The notes beneath the pieces are model-generated. The model saw only the letters and a program-made list of their open reading frames with translations, did not search any database and was not told the DNA's origin. Shown here in pieces: positions 1 through 7,815 of a stretch of DNA of 64,000 nucleotides. The translations under genes and the position numbers were made by a program. The stretch's first letter is position 1, and each line of letters starts with the position of its first letter. This stretch comes from Haloarchaeobius sp. HME9146 (GTDB lineage: Archaea > Halobacteriota > Halobacteria > Halobacteriales > Natrialbaceae), in contig NZ_JAODVR010000001.1 of assembly GCF_025399835.1 (NCBI RefSeq), positions 248,001 through 312,000 of the forward strand. Reading direction: 5' to 3'.

Positions 1-426
1 GAGGCGGAGTGGTACGAGCGCTACTGGCACGTCCTGCAGTTCCTGCACGACAACGACCCGGAGGCCTGGCCCGAGGAGTTCCCGACCGACCCGGACCATC
101 ACCAGTTCGAGTACTGCTTCGGCGGGCACCCCATCTTCCCGACGGTCCGGGCCCCGAGCTACGAGCAACGCCACAGCCGCCACAACCCGCACGGGCTGGA
201 GGTGACGGTCCAGCCCCGGGCCGTCTTCGAGGGCGTCACCGGCGACACCGAAGCTGGACAGCGCGCCCGCGAGGTCATCCAGGGTCGCCTGGAGGACTAC
301 GATTCGGTCTGCCCGCACGCCCACCTCGGCGAGTGGGAGGACGACACGAGTCACGAGTGGAAGCAGTACATGCTGCCGGACGGTGAGGAGGAACTCGAAG
401 AGTGCCCGCTGGAGGTTCGGGCGTGA
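1..426 (+). CDS. YqcI/YcgG family protein, C-terminal part (5' end outside window)
   Basis: The frame is open from base 1 and ends in TGA at 424-426, giving the last 141 residues. A Trp/His-rich stretch with the pattern PTDPDHHQFEYCFGGHPIFP, followed by GLEVTVQPRAVFEG, matches my memory of the conserved core of YqcI/YcgG proteins, a family of unknown biochemical role. The end is acidic, as expected for a halophile. Its stop overlaps the GTG start of the next gene (GTGA), so the two are probably co-transcribed and translationally coupled. The N-terminal half cannot be judged. Confidence 0.75.
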   Translation, partial: EAEWYERYWHVLQFLHDNDPEAWPEEFPTDPDHHQFEYCFGGHPIFPTVRAPSYEQRHSRHNPHGLEVTVQPRAVFEGVTGDTEAGQRAREVIQGRLEDYDSVCPHAHLGEWEDDTSHEWKQYMLPDGEEELEECPLEVRA

Positions 427-986
427 GCGAGGACGAGGAGTCAGCGCGACCCGACGCCCTGCTCGTCATCGACGCCCAGTGCGGCTTCGACGAGCCCGGC
501 TGGGGCGAGGAGCGTTCGACGCCGGAGGCCGAGACGAACATGCAGCGCCTTCTCGAGACCTGGCGCGAGGAGGGCTGGCCGGTCGCCCACGCGAAACACG
601 ACTCGACCGAGGACGGCTCGCCCCTGCGGCCCGACACCGCCGGGAACGAATTCAAGGAGGGGCTGGAACCCGAGGGCGAGGAACCGGTGTTCGCGAAGAC
701 CGTCAACAGCGCCTTCATCGGGACCGATTTGGAATCCTGGCTGCGCGAGACGCCCCACGGTCGGGTGGTCATCTGCGGGCTCACCACCGACCACTGCGTC
801 TCCACGACGACCCGGATGGCCGAAAACCTGGGATTCGACCCCGTGCTGGTGGCCGACGCCACCGCGACGTTCGACCGGGCGATTCCCGGCGGCGGCCACC
901 TCTCGGCCGAGGAGAACCATCAGGCCGCCCTGGCACACCTCTCGGGCGAGTTCGCGACGGTCGTCGACACCGACGAGTTAGTCTGA
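423..986 (+). CDS. Cysteine hydrolase (isochorismatase-like)
   Basis: This 187-residue protein has the isochorismatase-like fold signature: Asp17 in LLVIDAQCGF, Lys92 in AKTVNSAFIG, and the nucleophile Cys125 in GLTTDHCVST, which together form the D-K-C triad of the family. Such enzymes hydrolyse amides or related bonds (nicotinamidase, N-carbamoylsarcosine amidase, isochorismatase); the substrate cannot be told from sequence. I chose the GTG at 423 because it overlaps the upstream stop (GTGA) and gives a family-like N-terminus; an in-frame start at 402 would only add seven residues inside the preceding gene. It converges with the next gene, with a 9-bp overlap of the 3' ends. Confidence 0.85.
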   Translation: MSEDEESARPDALLVIDAQCGFDEPGWGEERSTPEAETNMQRLLETWREEGWPVAHAKHDSTEDGSPLRPDTAGNEFKEGLEPEGEEPVFAKTVNSAFIGTDLESWLRETPHGRVVICGLTTDHCVSTTTRMAENLGFDPVLVADATATFDRAIPGGGHLSAEENHQAALAHLSGEFATVVDTDELV

Positions 987-1487
987 CGCCTCTGCCTCGG
1001 CGGTCGACCCGGCTTCCTTGTCCCCGGCGGTCCGTTCGATGTACAACAACACGCCGAGTCCGAGCAGGACGACCGTGTAGGCCGCCGCCGTCAGCAGCGC
1101 CTCGGTCTTGCTCGCGTACACGTCGGTTCGGAAGACGATTATCTTCCGGACCATCGCGATGACGCCGGTGTAGACGACGATGCGGACGATCTCGGTCGTC
1201 TTCGACTTCTGGGCGTAGGCGAGGACGGTCTGGTACACCTCGACGATGATGAACAGCAACAGCGCGGTGTCGATGAAACCGACCACCACGAGCGGGTCGG
1301 TGATGTCCCCGTTGCCGACCGCGCCGGCGATCTGCATCCCCAGATCGAGCACGCCGACAGCGAACAGGAACACCATCACGACCGCGGCGGCGAACTCGAT
1401 GGCCTGCATGACCACCTCCGTCAGTTCGACCCCGCGGTCGAGGGTGAAACGGGGTCGCTCGGGCGGGCGCGGCAGGTCAGTTGCCAT
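978..1487 (-). CDS. PsiE-like (phosphate-starvation-inducible) membrane protein
   Basis: A 169-residue protein with four hydrophobic helices (about residues 28-50, 66-84, 100-118 and 132-152) and the family-typical stretch TTEIVRIVVYTGVIAMVRKI between helices 2 and 3. The resemblance is to the PsiE family, whose Escherichia coli member is induced by phosphate starvation but has no settled function. The C-terminus is acidic and Ala-rich. A perfect 9-bp inverted repeat lies 2 bp upstream of its start codon. The complete pst operon lies 32 kb away, so a phosphate link here is only an inference. Confidence 0.75.
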   Translation of the reverse strand: MATDLPRPPERPRFTLDRGVELTEVVMQAIEFAAAVVMVFLFAVGVLDLGMQIAGAVGNGDITDPLVVVGFIDTALLLFIIVEVYQTVLAYAQKSKTTEIVRIVVYTGVIAMVRKIIVFRTDVYASKTEALLTAAAYTVVLLGLGVLLYIERTAGDKEAGSTAEAEASD

Positions 1488-1488
1488 A

Positions 1489-1513
1489 TCGTGCTAGAGG
1501 AAGGCTAGCACGA
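1489..1513. promoter_or_regulatory. Inverted repeat next to the PsiE-like start codon
   Basis: TCGTGCTAG and CTAGCACGA form perfect 9-bp arms around a 7-nt spacer. The repeat begins 2 bp before the ATG of the leftward PsiE-like gene. It could be a repressor site over the transcription start or a hairpin in a short leader. CTAG, present in both arms, is a rare tetranucleotide in such genomes, which makes chance less likely. Confidence 0.5.
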
Positions 1514-1666
1514 AGAAGGGGCAGAACCCTCATCGGGCGAGGTGGTCGGGAGTGCCGACTACACCCGTCGCACTGCACCGGTCGCGAACGTGCCATGCAC
1601 CCCCGAGCCACGCCGTCTCCATTTCGCACGCTTTTTCCCGTTCGGCCCGATTATACCGTACAACGA

Positions 1667-2662
1667 ATGATCTCCAAGGGCTGTGAGCAGTGCGCGGAAG
1701 GCGGAAAGATGGTCATGTTCGTCTACGGCTACTGTGACCAGCGCGACTGCTTCTACTGCCCGCTCGGTGAGAACCGCAAGAACGTCACCGACGTCTACGC
1801 CAACGAGCGCCTCGTCGAGTCCGACGAGGACGTTATCACCGAGGCCAAGCGCATGGACGCCCTGGGCACCTCCATCACCGGCGGCGAACCCCAGGAGGCG
1901 CTGGACCGCACCTGTCACTACCTCTCCCTGCTCAAAGACGAGTTCGGCGAGGACCACCACACCCACCTCTACACCGGCATCACCGGCGGCCGCGAGAACA
2001 TGCGCCGCCTCTCGGAGGCCGGCCTCGACGAGATTCGCTTCCACCCACCCCTCGAGTTGTGGGGCGACATGCACGGCACCGAGTGGGAGGAGATACTCTA
2101 CATCGCCCGCGAGGAGGGGCTGACCCCCGCCTTCGAGATTCCCGGGATCCGCCCCGAGAAGGAGTTCCTCGAGTTCCTCGACGAGGGGGCCGCCGAGTTC
2201 TGTAACATCAACGAGTTCGAGATGTCCGACGGGAACTACCGCCGGATGCAGGAGGAAGGCTTCGAGCTGAAGGAGGGCCACATGTCCGCGGTCGACGGCT
2301 CCCGCGATGCCATCCTCGACGTGATGGGTGACCACGAGCGCGTCTACTTCTGCACCAGCGTCTTCAAGGACGCCGCCCAGCACCGCCGCCGGCTGAAGCG
2401 CATGGCCCGGAACGTCCGCCGCGAGTTCGACGACGTGAGCGACGACGGAACCCTCGTCTACGGGAAGACCTACACCGACCCCGCCGTGTTCGAGGCGCTG
2501 GGCGTCCCCGAGGAGTTCTACACGGTCAAGGAGAACCACGTCGAGGTCGCCTGGTGGCTGCTCGAAGAGATGATCGAGGACGGTGACGTCGACGACGGCG
2601 AAATCGTCGAGCAGTACCCGACGTACGACGGGCAAGTGGTCGAGCGGACGCCGCTCGCGTAG
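1667..2662 (+). CDS. Radical SAM protein (COG2108-like, pyruvate formate-lyase activase related)
   Basis: 331 residues beginning MISKGCEQCAEGGK. The iron-sulfur cysteines are Cys23, Cys28 and Cys31 in YGYCDQRDCFYCPL, a CX4CX2C spacing rather than the usual CX3CX2C, and a further CxxC sits at residues 6-9. SITGGEP (about residue 66) matches the SAM-contacting GGE motif. The protein resembles archaeal COG2108 members of unknown substrate. The ATG at 1667 was chosen because the cysteine-rich start is conserved from this Met and because T-rich and TATA-like sequence at 1631-1656 fits a promoter; an open frame runs further upstream but is not protein-like. Confidence 0.85.
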   Translation: MISKGCEQCAEGGKMVMFVYGYCDQRDCFYCPLGENRKNVTDVYANERLVESDEDVITEAKRMDALGTSITGGEPQEALDRTCHYLSLLKDEFGEDHHTHLYTGITGGRENMRRLSEAGLDEIRFHPPLELWGDMHGTEWEEILYIAREEGLTPAFEIPGIRPEKEFLEFLDEGAAEFCNINEFEMSDGNYRRMQEEGFELKEGHMSAVDGSRDAILDVMGDHERVYFCTSVFKDAAQHRRRLKRMARNVRREFDDVSDDGTLVYGKTYTDPAVFEALGVPEEFYTVKENHVEVAWWLLEEMIEDGDVDDGEIVEQYPTYDGQVVERTPLA

Positions 2663-2986
2663 GCCGGTTCTGGTTTCTCGGTCGTTTCGAACGTTTTTGA
2701 CGAGGTCCCTTCTCAGAGCGGTCGGTCTGCGAACGTCTCGACTCGCCACTGGCAGTCGATCTGGTGCTGGTGGCGACGACCAGACCACTCGCGATAGCGT
2801 CTTTGACCGCGACCGCCCAGCACCGAACCACTTCCTCCCCAGCCGACTGCGATGCTCACTTCGCTCCGTTTCACTCCGCCTCGTTGCGCGTCTCATCCCT
2901 CGCGCGAGTTCGTCGGCGACCCCACGCGAGGCTCGGGGCGCCGACCGCGCACGCCGCCCGGTAGTCAGGCTCCAACGTCCCCTACC
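2663..2986. other. Gene-free stretch with a dispersed repeat
   Basis: I find no convincing gene here. Bases 2834-2903 carry blocks that recur in the gene-free stretch near 54.9 kb. Both neighbouring genes end at this region, so no promoter is required in it. The sequence is locally rich in CGC/GCG words and open in several frames only because of composition. Confidence 0.6.
2834..2903 (+). repeat. Dispersed intergenic repeat, copy A
   Basis: Contains CCTCCCCAGCCGA (2834-2846), CGATGCTC (2850-2857) and TCATCCCTCGC (2893-2903) in this order. The same three words occur in the same order and orientation at 54879-54932. It looks like a degenerate member of a haloarchaeal intergenic repeat; I see no coding capacity or terminal inverted repeats. 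Confidence 0.5.
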
Positions 2987-3673
2987 TTAGAACGCCTCAC
3001 GCGGCGGCACACCGGCCACCCGTGCGGCCACGATTCCCCCGAAGGCGACCGTGAGCACGGCGGCCAGCGTGGCGGTGGGGGAAGCAGCGACGCCGAGCCC
3101 GAACCCCACGACGGCCAAGGTCGCCAGCACGGTCGCGCCGAGCACCCACCGGGTGGGCAGCCGGTCGTTCGTCAGGTGGTCGTACATCCCCAGCGCCGGC
3201 AGGAACGCGAAGAGGGCGGCCAGGCCGCCGAGCCATGGCTGGCCGAGCACGAGGCCACCGGCCAGGCTGGCGATACCGAGGGCGGTGCCAGCCACCAGCG
3301 TGGGAACCGGTGGCGGCGAGACCGCGCCGAAGACGACGGCGTACACCGCGGCCGGGACGGCGACGCCGAGTCCGACCAGCAGCCCGAGCAGAGGTTCACC
3401 TCCCGCGAGGCCGAGAGTCACACACAGCAGGCCGACCGCGGCAGCGACCGCGAGGACCGGTCGGGGCGGGATGGTGTCGTCGGGGTCCGCTGCACGAGTA
3501 ACCGTGTAGGCCGCAAACGGGTAGAACAGGGCGGCCGCGACACCGACGTACCCGAGGAACGAGGCGGGGTCGGCGACGAGGTCGACCTCGCCGACGAGGA
3601 CGGGGAAGACGAGCCACGTCGTCGCGAACAGCACGCCGACGACGATGGCGGCTTCGGGGACCCGACGGGTCAT
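2987..3673 (-). CDS. Polytopic membrane protein, function unknown
   Basis: 228 residues, nearly all in hydrophobic segments: about six to seven transmembrane helices separated by very short loops, rich in Ala, Val, Gly and Leu. No catalytic or binding motif is recognisable. I set the start at the ATG giving MTRRVPEAAIVVG because it places a positively charged N-terminus directly before the first helix; a longer frame reaching 3757 adds a polar tail that reads like non-coding sequence. It is divergent from the TRAM gene. Confidence 0.65.
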   Translation of the reverse strand: MTRRVPEAAIVVGVLFATTWLVFPVLVGEVDLVADPASFLGYVGVAAALFYPFAAYTVTRAADPDDTIPPRPVLAVAAAVGLLCVTLGLAGGEPLLGLLVGLGVAVPAAVYAVVFGAVSPPPVPTLVAGTALGIASLAGGLVLGQPWLGGLAALFAFLPALGMYDHLTNDRLPTRWVLGATVLATLAVVGFGLGVAASPTATLAAVLTVAFGGIVAARVAGVPPREAF

Positions 3674-3835
3674 ACCGGCACTCGGGACGGGAGACGTGAA
3701 ACGGTGTCGCTCGCGGGCACCGGCGGTGGACGTGGGGCCAGTATGTGCCGTCATCACATACGAAACCGGGCGAGACAGTTCGGCTGATTCAGGGAAGGCG
3801 CAAGCGTTTAGATGTCTGCCTCGTTAGTCGTGTCC

Positions 3836-4282
3836 ATGTCGGACTGTCCACTCGCGGACGACTGCCCCAGATTCGAGGAACGTATCGCCGGAATGGGCTG
3901 TGCCCATTACGGGGACCGCGGGGGGATGGAGTGGTGCAAGAACTACGACCAGCCGATCTCGGACCTGAAGACCCAGCCGGTCAAGCCGGGCGAGCAGATC
4001 GTCGTCGACGTGACGGACATCCACGAGTCCGGTGCCGGTATCGGCCGCACCGACGAGGGCTTCATCATCTTCGTCGACGGCGTCCTCCCGGACGCCCGCG
4101 CCAAGGTCGAAGTCACCAAGGTCTACAACAACCACGCGCAGGCCGAAGAGGTCGAGCGGCTCCCGATGGAGGACGAAGACGAGGACGAGGAGGAACAGGA
4201 GCCTCGCACCTCCAGAAGGAGCAAGAGTGGCCGCGCCTCCCGCGAACGCCTCGGCAGCCGCGACAACTTCTGGGGCAAGTAG
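3836..4282 (+). CDS. TRAM-domain protein with N-terminal Cys cluster
   Basis: 148 residues. The N-terminus holds four cysteines (CPLADDC, then GMGC and WC) that could bind a metal. Residues about 48-108 (VKPGEQIVVDVTDIHESGAG and GFIIFVDGVLP) form a TRAM beta-barrel, an RNA-binding module found in tRNA-modifying enzymes and as small archaeal RNA chaperones. The rest is an acidic stretch (EDEDEDEEE) and a basic tail, probably disordered. A TTTA element near 3808 lies 27 bp before the ATG at 3836, supporting this start over one 24 bp upstream. Confidence 0.85.
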   Translation: MSDCPLADDCPRFEERIAGMGCAHYGDRGGMEWCKNYDQPISDLKTQPVKPGEQIVVDVTDIHESGAGIGRTDEGFIIFVDGVLPDARAKVEVTKVYNNHAQAEEVERLPMEDEDEDEEEQEPRTSRRSKSGRASRERLGSRDNFWGK

Positions 4283-4357
4283 CCGCCCCAGCCCAGCGAA
4301 CCGCACCCACGGACAGTCCACCGACCCTTTTTCGCGTGGCGGTTCCTACGCCGCCAT

Positions 4358-4834
4358 ATGGCCGACGAGTTGCCCGACGTAGACGACATCCTCGACGAGA
4401 CGGGATTCTCCGCCGCCGAGAGCGTCCTGACCCGCCGACAGGCCGAGGTGCTCGCGCTCCGGGAACGCGGCTTCGCACAGGCCGCCATCGCCGAGCGTCT
4501 CGGCACCTCGCGTGCGAACATCTCCAGCGTGGAATCGACCGCCCGCGACAACGTCGCGAAAGCCCGCGAGACCGTCGCGTTCGCGGACGCGCTGGCCGCG
4601 CCCGTCCGTATCACGGTCGAGGCCGGGTCGGACCTCTACGACGTGCCCCAGCAGGTGTACGACGCCTGTGACGCGGTCGACGTGAAGGTCCCCTACGCCG
4701 CACCGGACCTGATGAAGGTCGTCAACGACGACGCCGGCGACGCTGTCGACGGCCGAGAGATCGGCGACGACCTGCTCATCAGCGTCACCACGGACGGGAC
4801 CGTTCAGGTCCGCCGGCAGAAGGACACCGATTAG
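4358..4834 (+). CDS. Tfx family DNA-binding protein
   Basis: 158 residues. Residues about 24-62 (LTRRQAEVLALRERGFAQAA, then GTSRANISSVESTARDNV) form the helix-turn-helix typical of the Tfx family, named for a Methanothermobacter protein that binds downstream of the fmdECB promoter. The remainder (VRITVEAGSDLYDVPQQVYD and onward) is a conserved C-terminal domain that could sense a ligand. The target is unknown. It sits in a same-strand run from the TRAM gene to the SDR gene but with gaps of 24 to 75 bp, so it may have its own promoter. Confidence 0.88.
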   Translation: MADELPDVDDILDETGFSAAESVLTRRQAEVLALRERGFAQAAIAERLGTSRANISSVESTARDNVAKARETVAFADALAAPVRITVEAGSDLYDVPQQVYDACDAVDVKVPYAAPDLMKVVNDDAGDAVDGREIGDDLLISVTTDGTVQVRRQKDTD

Positions 4835-4857
4835 GCCGTCGAGTCGCTCTCTCAGGT

Positions 4858-5217
4858 ATGGGTCTCATCCTGCACATCGTCCCCGAATCCGACTGGGACG
4901 ACGACACCGACGAGTATCGCCCCGCGAGCCTCGACGACGAGGGCTTCATCCACTGCTCGAAACCCGAGCAGGTCGAGGACGTGGCGAACCACCCCGAGAA
5001 CGACTTCCCGGACGACTGCCTGCTCGTCTGTATCGACGAGTCGAAGGTCGACGCCGACATCCGTTACGAGAACGGTTTCCCGCACATCTACGGGCCGCTG
5101 AACACCGACGCCGTCGCGTCGGTCGTCGAGTTCCCCATCACGGACGAGGGGACGTTCGGGCTGCCCATCTCTGTCGCCATGGTAGAGGCAGACGTGGTGC
5201 GTAACTCAGGTACTTAG
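4858..5217 (+). CDS. DUF952 family protein
   Basis: 119 residues with the family hallmarks: LHIVPESDW near the N-terminus, SLDDEGFIHCSKPEQVEDVA, LLVCIDESKVDADIRYE, and FPHIYGPLNTDAV. DUF952 proteins are small cytoplasmic proteins of unknown function related in fold to ADP-ribosyltransferase-like domains. It follows the Tfx gene by 23 bp and precedes the SDR gene by 24 bp. Confidence 0.85.
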   Translation: MGLILHIVPESDWDDDTDEYRPASLDDEGFIHCSKPEQVEDVANHPENDFPDDCLLVCIDESKVDADIRYENGFPHIYGPLNTDAVASVVEFPITDEGTFGLPISVAMVEADVVRNSGT

Positions 5218-5241
5218 GGGGATGAGAACGTCTCTCCCGAT

Positions 5242-6027
5242 ATGGACCTGAACCTGGAAGGAGAGACCGCACTGGTAACGGCGAGCTCGTCCGGCCTCGG
5301 GCTCGCGAGCGCGAAGGCACTCGCCCGCGAGGGCGCGAACGTGACCATCTGTGGGCGTGACCGCGACCGCCTCGACGCGGCGGCCGAGGAGATAGAGAAC
5401 TACGGCTTCGGCGAGGTGCTCGCCCGGCCGGCCGACATCACCGACCCCGACGACATCAAGGACGTCGTCGAGACGACCGTCGAAGCGTTCGGGGGCCTGG
5501 ACCACCTCGTCACCTCTGCGGGCGGCCCGCCGTCGGGCCCGTTCCTCGACATGACGGAGAAGGACTTCTACGCGGCTTACGACCTGCTCGTGATGAGCGC
5601 CGTCTGGACCCTCAAGGAGGCGCACCCCCATCTGGCAGCGAGCGACTCGGGGAGCTGGGTCGCCATCACCTCGACCAGCGTCGTCGAGGCCATCGACGGC
5701 CTCGTGCTCTCGAACGCGGTCCGCCGGGCCGTCGTCGGCCTGGTGGACACCGTCGCCCGCGAGTGGGCACCCGACGTGCGCGCGAACGTCGTCATGCCCG
5801 GGGCCCACGAGACCAGCCGAATCAAGGAACTCATCGAACAGTCGATGGAGCGCGGCGAGTACGACAGCTACGAGGAGGGACTGGCCGACTGGTCCGCCGA
5901 CATCCCCATGAATCGTATCGGCGACCCGATGGAACTCGGTGACGTGGTGGCGTTCCTCGCCTCGGAGAAAGCGAGCTTCGTCACCGGGACGTCGCTCCCG
6001 GTCGACGGCGGGCGGACGCGGAGTTAA
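5242..6027 (+). CDS. SDR-family oxidoreductase lacking the YxxxK pair
   Basis: 261 residues with a Rossmann fold: TASSSGLGLASAKALAREGA replaces the classical TGxxxGxG motif, and SAGG stands where NAG normally is. Ser143/145 in ITSTS can serve as the catalytic serine, but the segment expected to hold YxxxK reads DGLVLSNAVRRAVVGL (about residues 152-167), with no Tyr or Lys. It resembles the branch of 3-oxoacyl-ACP-reductase-like SDRs known to deviate at the catalytic tetrad. Whether it is an active reductase is therefore open. The substrate is unknown. Confidence 0.82.
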   Translation: MDLNLEGETALVTASSSGLGLASAKALAREGANVTICGRDRDRLDAAAEEIENYGFGEVLARPADITDPDDIKDVVETTVEAFGGLDHLVTSAGGPPSGPFLDMTEKDFYAAYDLLVMSAVWTLKEAHPHLAASDSGSWVAITSTSVVEAIDGLVLSNAVRRAVVGLVDTVAREWAPDVRANVVMPGAHETSRIKELIEQSMERGEYDSYEEGLADWSADIPMNRIGDPMELGDVVAFLASEKASFVTGTSLPVDGGRTRS

Positions 6028-6045
6028 GGAAAACCAGACTAGCAC

Positions 6046-7023
6046 TCAGAACCGCGCTTGCTCGCGGAGTTCCGAAACGACCTCCCGCACCCGCTGTGCG
6101 TCAGACTTCGGAACCACGAGCACCCGGTCGTCGTACGCCGCGACGACCAGGTCGTCGACACCGACCAGCGAGACGTGTTTGCCGTCGCTGGCGACGACGT
6201 TCCCGCTCGAATCGATTGTCAGGGCGTCGCCCAGCACCGCGTTCTCACCCTCCAGCAGGCGCTCGAACGCGTCCCACGAGCCGAGGTCGTCCCACTCGAA
6301 GTCGGCCGGGACGACGTACGCGTCGTCGGTGCGTTCGAGGACAGCGTAGTCCACGCTGACCGACTCGGCACGCTCGAAGCCCGTTTCCGCGTTCTCGGCC
6401 GTCGCAATCGGTTCCAGTGGGGTCCCCTCGCACTCACGGAGGAAGGCGTCGGGGGTCCACGCGAAGATGCCGGCGTTCCACAGGAAGCTGTCCGCGACGA
6501 ACGTCTCGGCCGTCTCGGAATCGGGTTTCTCGCGGAACTGCCGGATGGTGGCAGCGCCGTCGGTGAACGACCCGGGTTCGATGTAACCGTACCCGGTGGC
6601 GGGCCGGGTCGGCTCCACGCCCATCGTCACCAGCCCCCCGGTTTCCACTGCAACCTGACAGGCACGGGTCGCGACCGTCGTGAAGTCACCCGTGACGTGG
6701 TGGTCGCTCGGGAGACACAGCAGGACGCAGTCGCCGACCTGCTCACGGATTCTGCGGGCCGCGTACGCGAGCGCGGGACCGGTGTCTTTGGGTTCGGGTT
6801 CGACGAGCACGCCTGCACTCGGCGCGTGCTCGCGGACCTGCTCGGCGTAGTCCGCTCCCGTGAGGACGTACGTCTCGTCGGCGAAGCTGGCACGTGAGAC
6901 GGTCCGGGCGAGCAGGGAGTCGTCACCGCCGAAGGCGTGGAACTGCTTGGGGCGGTCGCTGCGGCTCGCGGGGTAGAGCCTGGTGCCGGTCCCCCCGGCG
7001 AGCACCAGCGCGACGGTCGTCAC
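6046..7023 (-). CDS. Mannose-1-phosphate guanylyltransferase-like nucleotidyltransferase
   Basis: 325 residues. LAGGTGTRLYPASRSDRPKQ is the nucleotide-binding signature (GGxGTRLxPxSRxxxPKQF) of GDP-mannose pyrophosphorylases. LCLPSDHHVTG holds the metal-binding acid region, GYGYIEPG and FREKPDSETAETF follow in the family order, and the C-terminal part (about 265-320) is the usual beta-strand segment. It would make GDP-mannose from mannose 1-phosphate and GTP for glycan synthesis. I chose the GTG at 7023 because it overlaps the stop of the upstream gene (GTGA). The bifunctional isomerase domain of long ManC proteins is absent. Confidence 0.87.
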   Translation of the reverse strand: MTTVALVLAGGTGTRLYPASRSDRPKQFHAFGGDDSLLARTVSRASFADETYVLTGADYAEQVREHAPSAGVLVEPEPKDTGPALAYAARRIREQVGDCVLLCLPSDHHVTGDFTTVATRACQVAVETGGLVTMGVEPTRPATGYGYIEPGSFTDGAATIRQFREKPDSETAETFVADSFLWNAGIFAWTPDAFLRECEGTPLEPIATAENAETGFERAESVSVDYAVLERTDDAYVVPADFEWDDLGSWDAFERLLEGENAVLGDALTIDSSGNVVASDGKHVSLVGVDDLVVAAYDDRVLVVPKSDAQRVREVVSELREQARF

Positions 7024-7301
7024 CACGTCTCTATCTGCCCCTCCTGGATGTCCTCCAGGCAGCCCTGACAGTCGGGATTCTCCGGGTCGAAGCACTCGGG
7101 GACGCCGGCCTCGCTCAGGAGGACGGCGCGCTTCTCGGCGTAGCGCCGGCAGACGATTCTCGCCCGCCCGTACTCGTCACGGGGGAGCTTGCTCACCTGT
7201 CTTCCCGTCGTGAAGTTCTGGCGGGTCTTGGCGTACTGCCGGCCGGCCGAGCGGAACGTCTTGCGGATGAACCGGCCGACGCCGTCGTTCTGGTCGCTCA
7301 C
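7020..7301 (-). CDS. Small haloarchaeal protein with a Cys cluster, function unknown
   Basis: About 93 residues, basic in the first half (RFIRKTFRSAGRQYAKTRQN) and ending in a cysteine-containing segment, CRRYAEKR then CFDPENPDCQGC, that could hold a metal. I recognise it only as a conserved haloarchaeal type. GTG at 7301 (giving MSDQNDG) is preferred; a GTG at 7310 adds three residues. Its stop overlaps the start of the guanylyltransferase gene, so the two form an operon. Confidence 0.65.
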   Translation of the reverse strand: MSDQNDGVGRFIRKTFRSAGRQYAKTRQNFTTGRQVSKLPRDEYGRARIVCRRYAEKRAVLLSEAGVPECFDPENPDCQGCLEDIQEGQIETW

Positions 7302-7461
7302 CGGGGGCACCTCCCGGGCACGAACGGTCGCATTGTTGTCGAATCGTAGCGGCGCAGGGCACTAAGGTACGTCGGTGGGGTCCTCCCCCATGGCGTGCCT
7401 GCCGGATGGGGCCAAGCCTGAAGGAGCGCATGGCCCTATCACCGGCTGACCCCGCCAACCC

Positions 7462-7665
7462 ATGTCATCGACCGAGACGCCCTCCCTGTCCGACCGGAAC
7501 CGACTGCTCGCCGTGCTCGCCCTCGCGACGGTCTCGGCCGTCCTGAACTACGGCGACCAGGTCCAGTCACTTGGCGATGCAGTCGTCTGGTTCAGTCTCT
7601 TCGTCATCGTCGGGTATCCCCTCATGACCGTGCTCGCGTTCGGCCGCCAGCGCCTGGGCGTCTAA
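7462..7665 (+). CDS. Small two-helix membrane protein
   Basis: 67 residues with two hydrophobic segments (about 14-30 and 40-60), a polar acidic N-terminus and a short basic C-terminus (GRQRLGV). The start ATG fits, with coding-like third positions throughout. No family is recognised. It stands alone between a leftward operon and the rpa operon. Confidence 0.6.
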   Translation: MSSTETPSLSDRNRLLAVLALATVSAVLNYGDQVQSLGDAVVWFSLFVIVGYPLMTVLAFGRQRLGV

Positions 7666-7748
7666 CCGGCGACGGCGGCCGGCCGGTCGTCCAGTCACCA
7701 GCCCCTGCAATCGGGACCATTTTCACTTTCACTCTGCCCTTAGACTAG

Positions 7749-7756
7749 TTTAAATA
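7749..7756 (+). promoter_or_regulatory. BoxA/TATA element of the rpa operon
   Basis: TTTAAATA is a near-perfect archaeal TATA box in an otherwise GC-rich region. Its position predicts transcription from about 7780, leaving a leader of roughly 35 nt before the ATG at 7816. It would be too close to serve an ATG at 7759, which argues for the later start. Confidence 0.7.
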
Positions 7757-7815
7757 GGATGGCGCACCAATCCCGATACGTCTCCCACCGAAACACACGC
7801 GGAGACAGAGAGACC

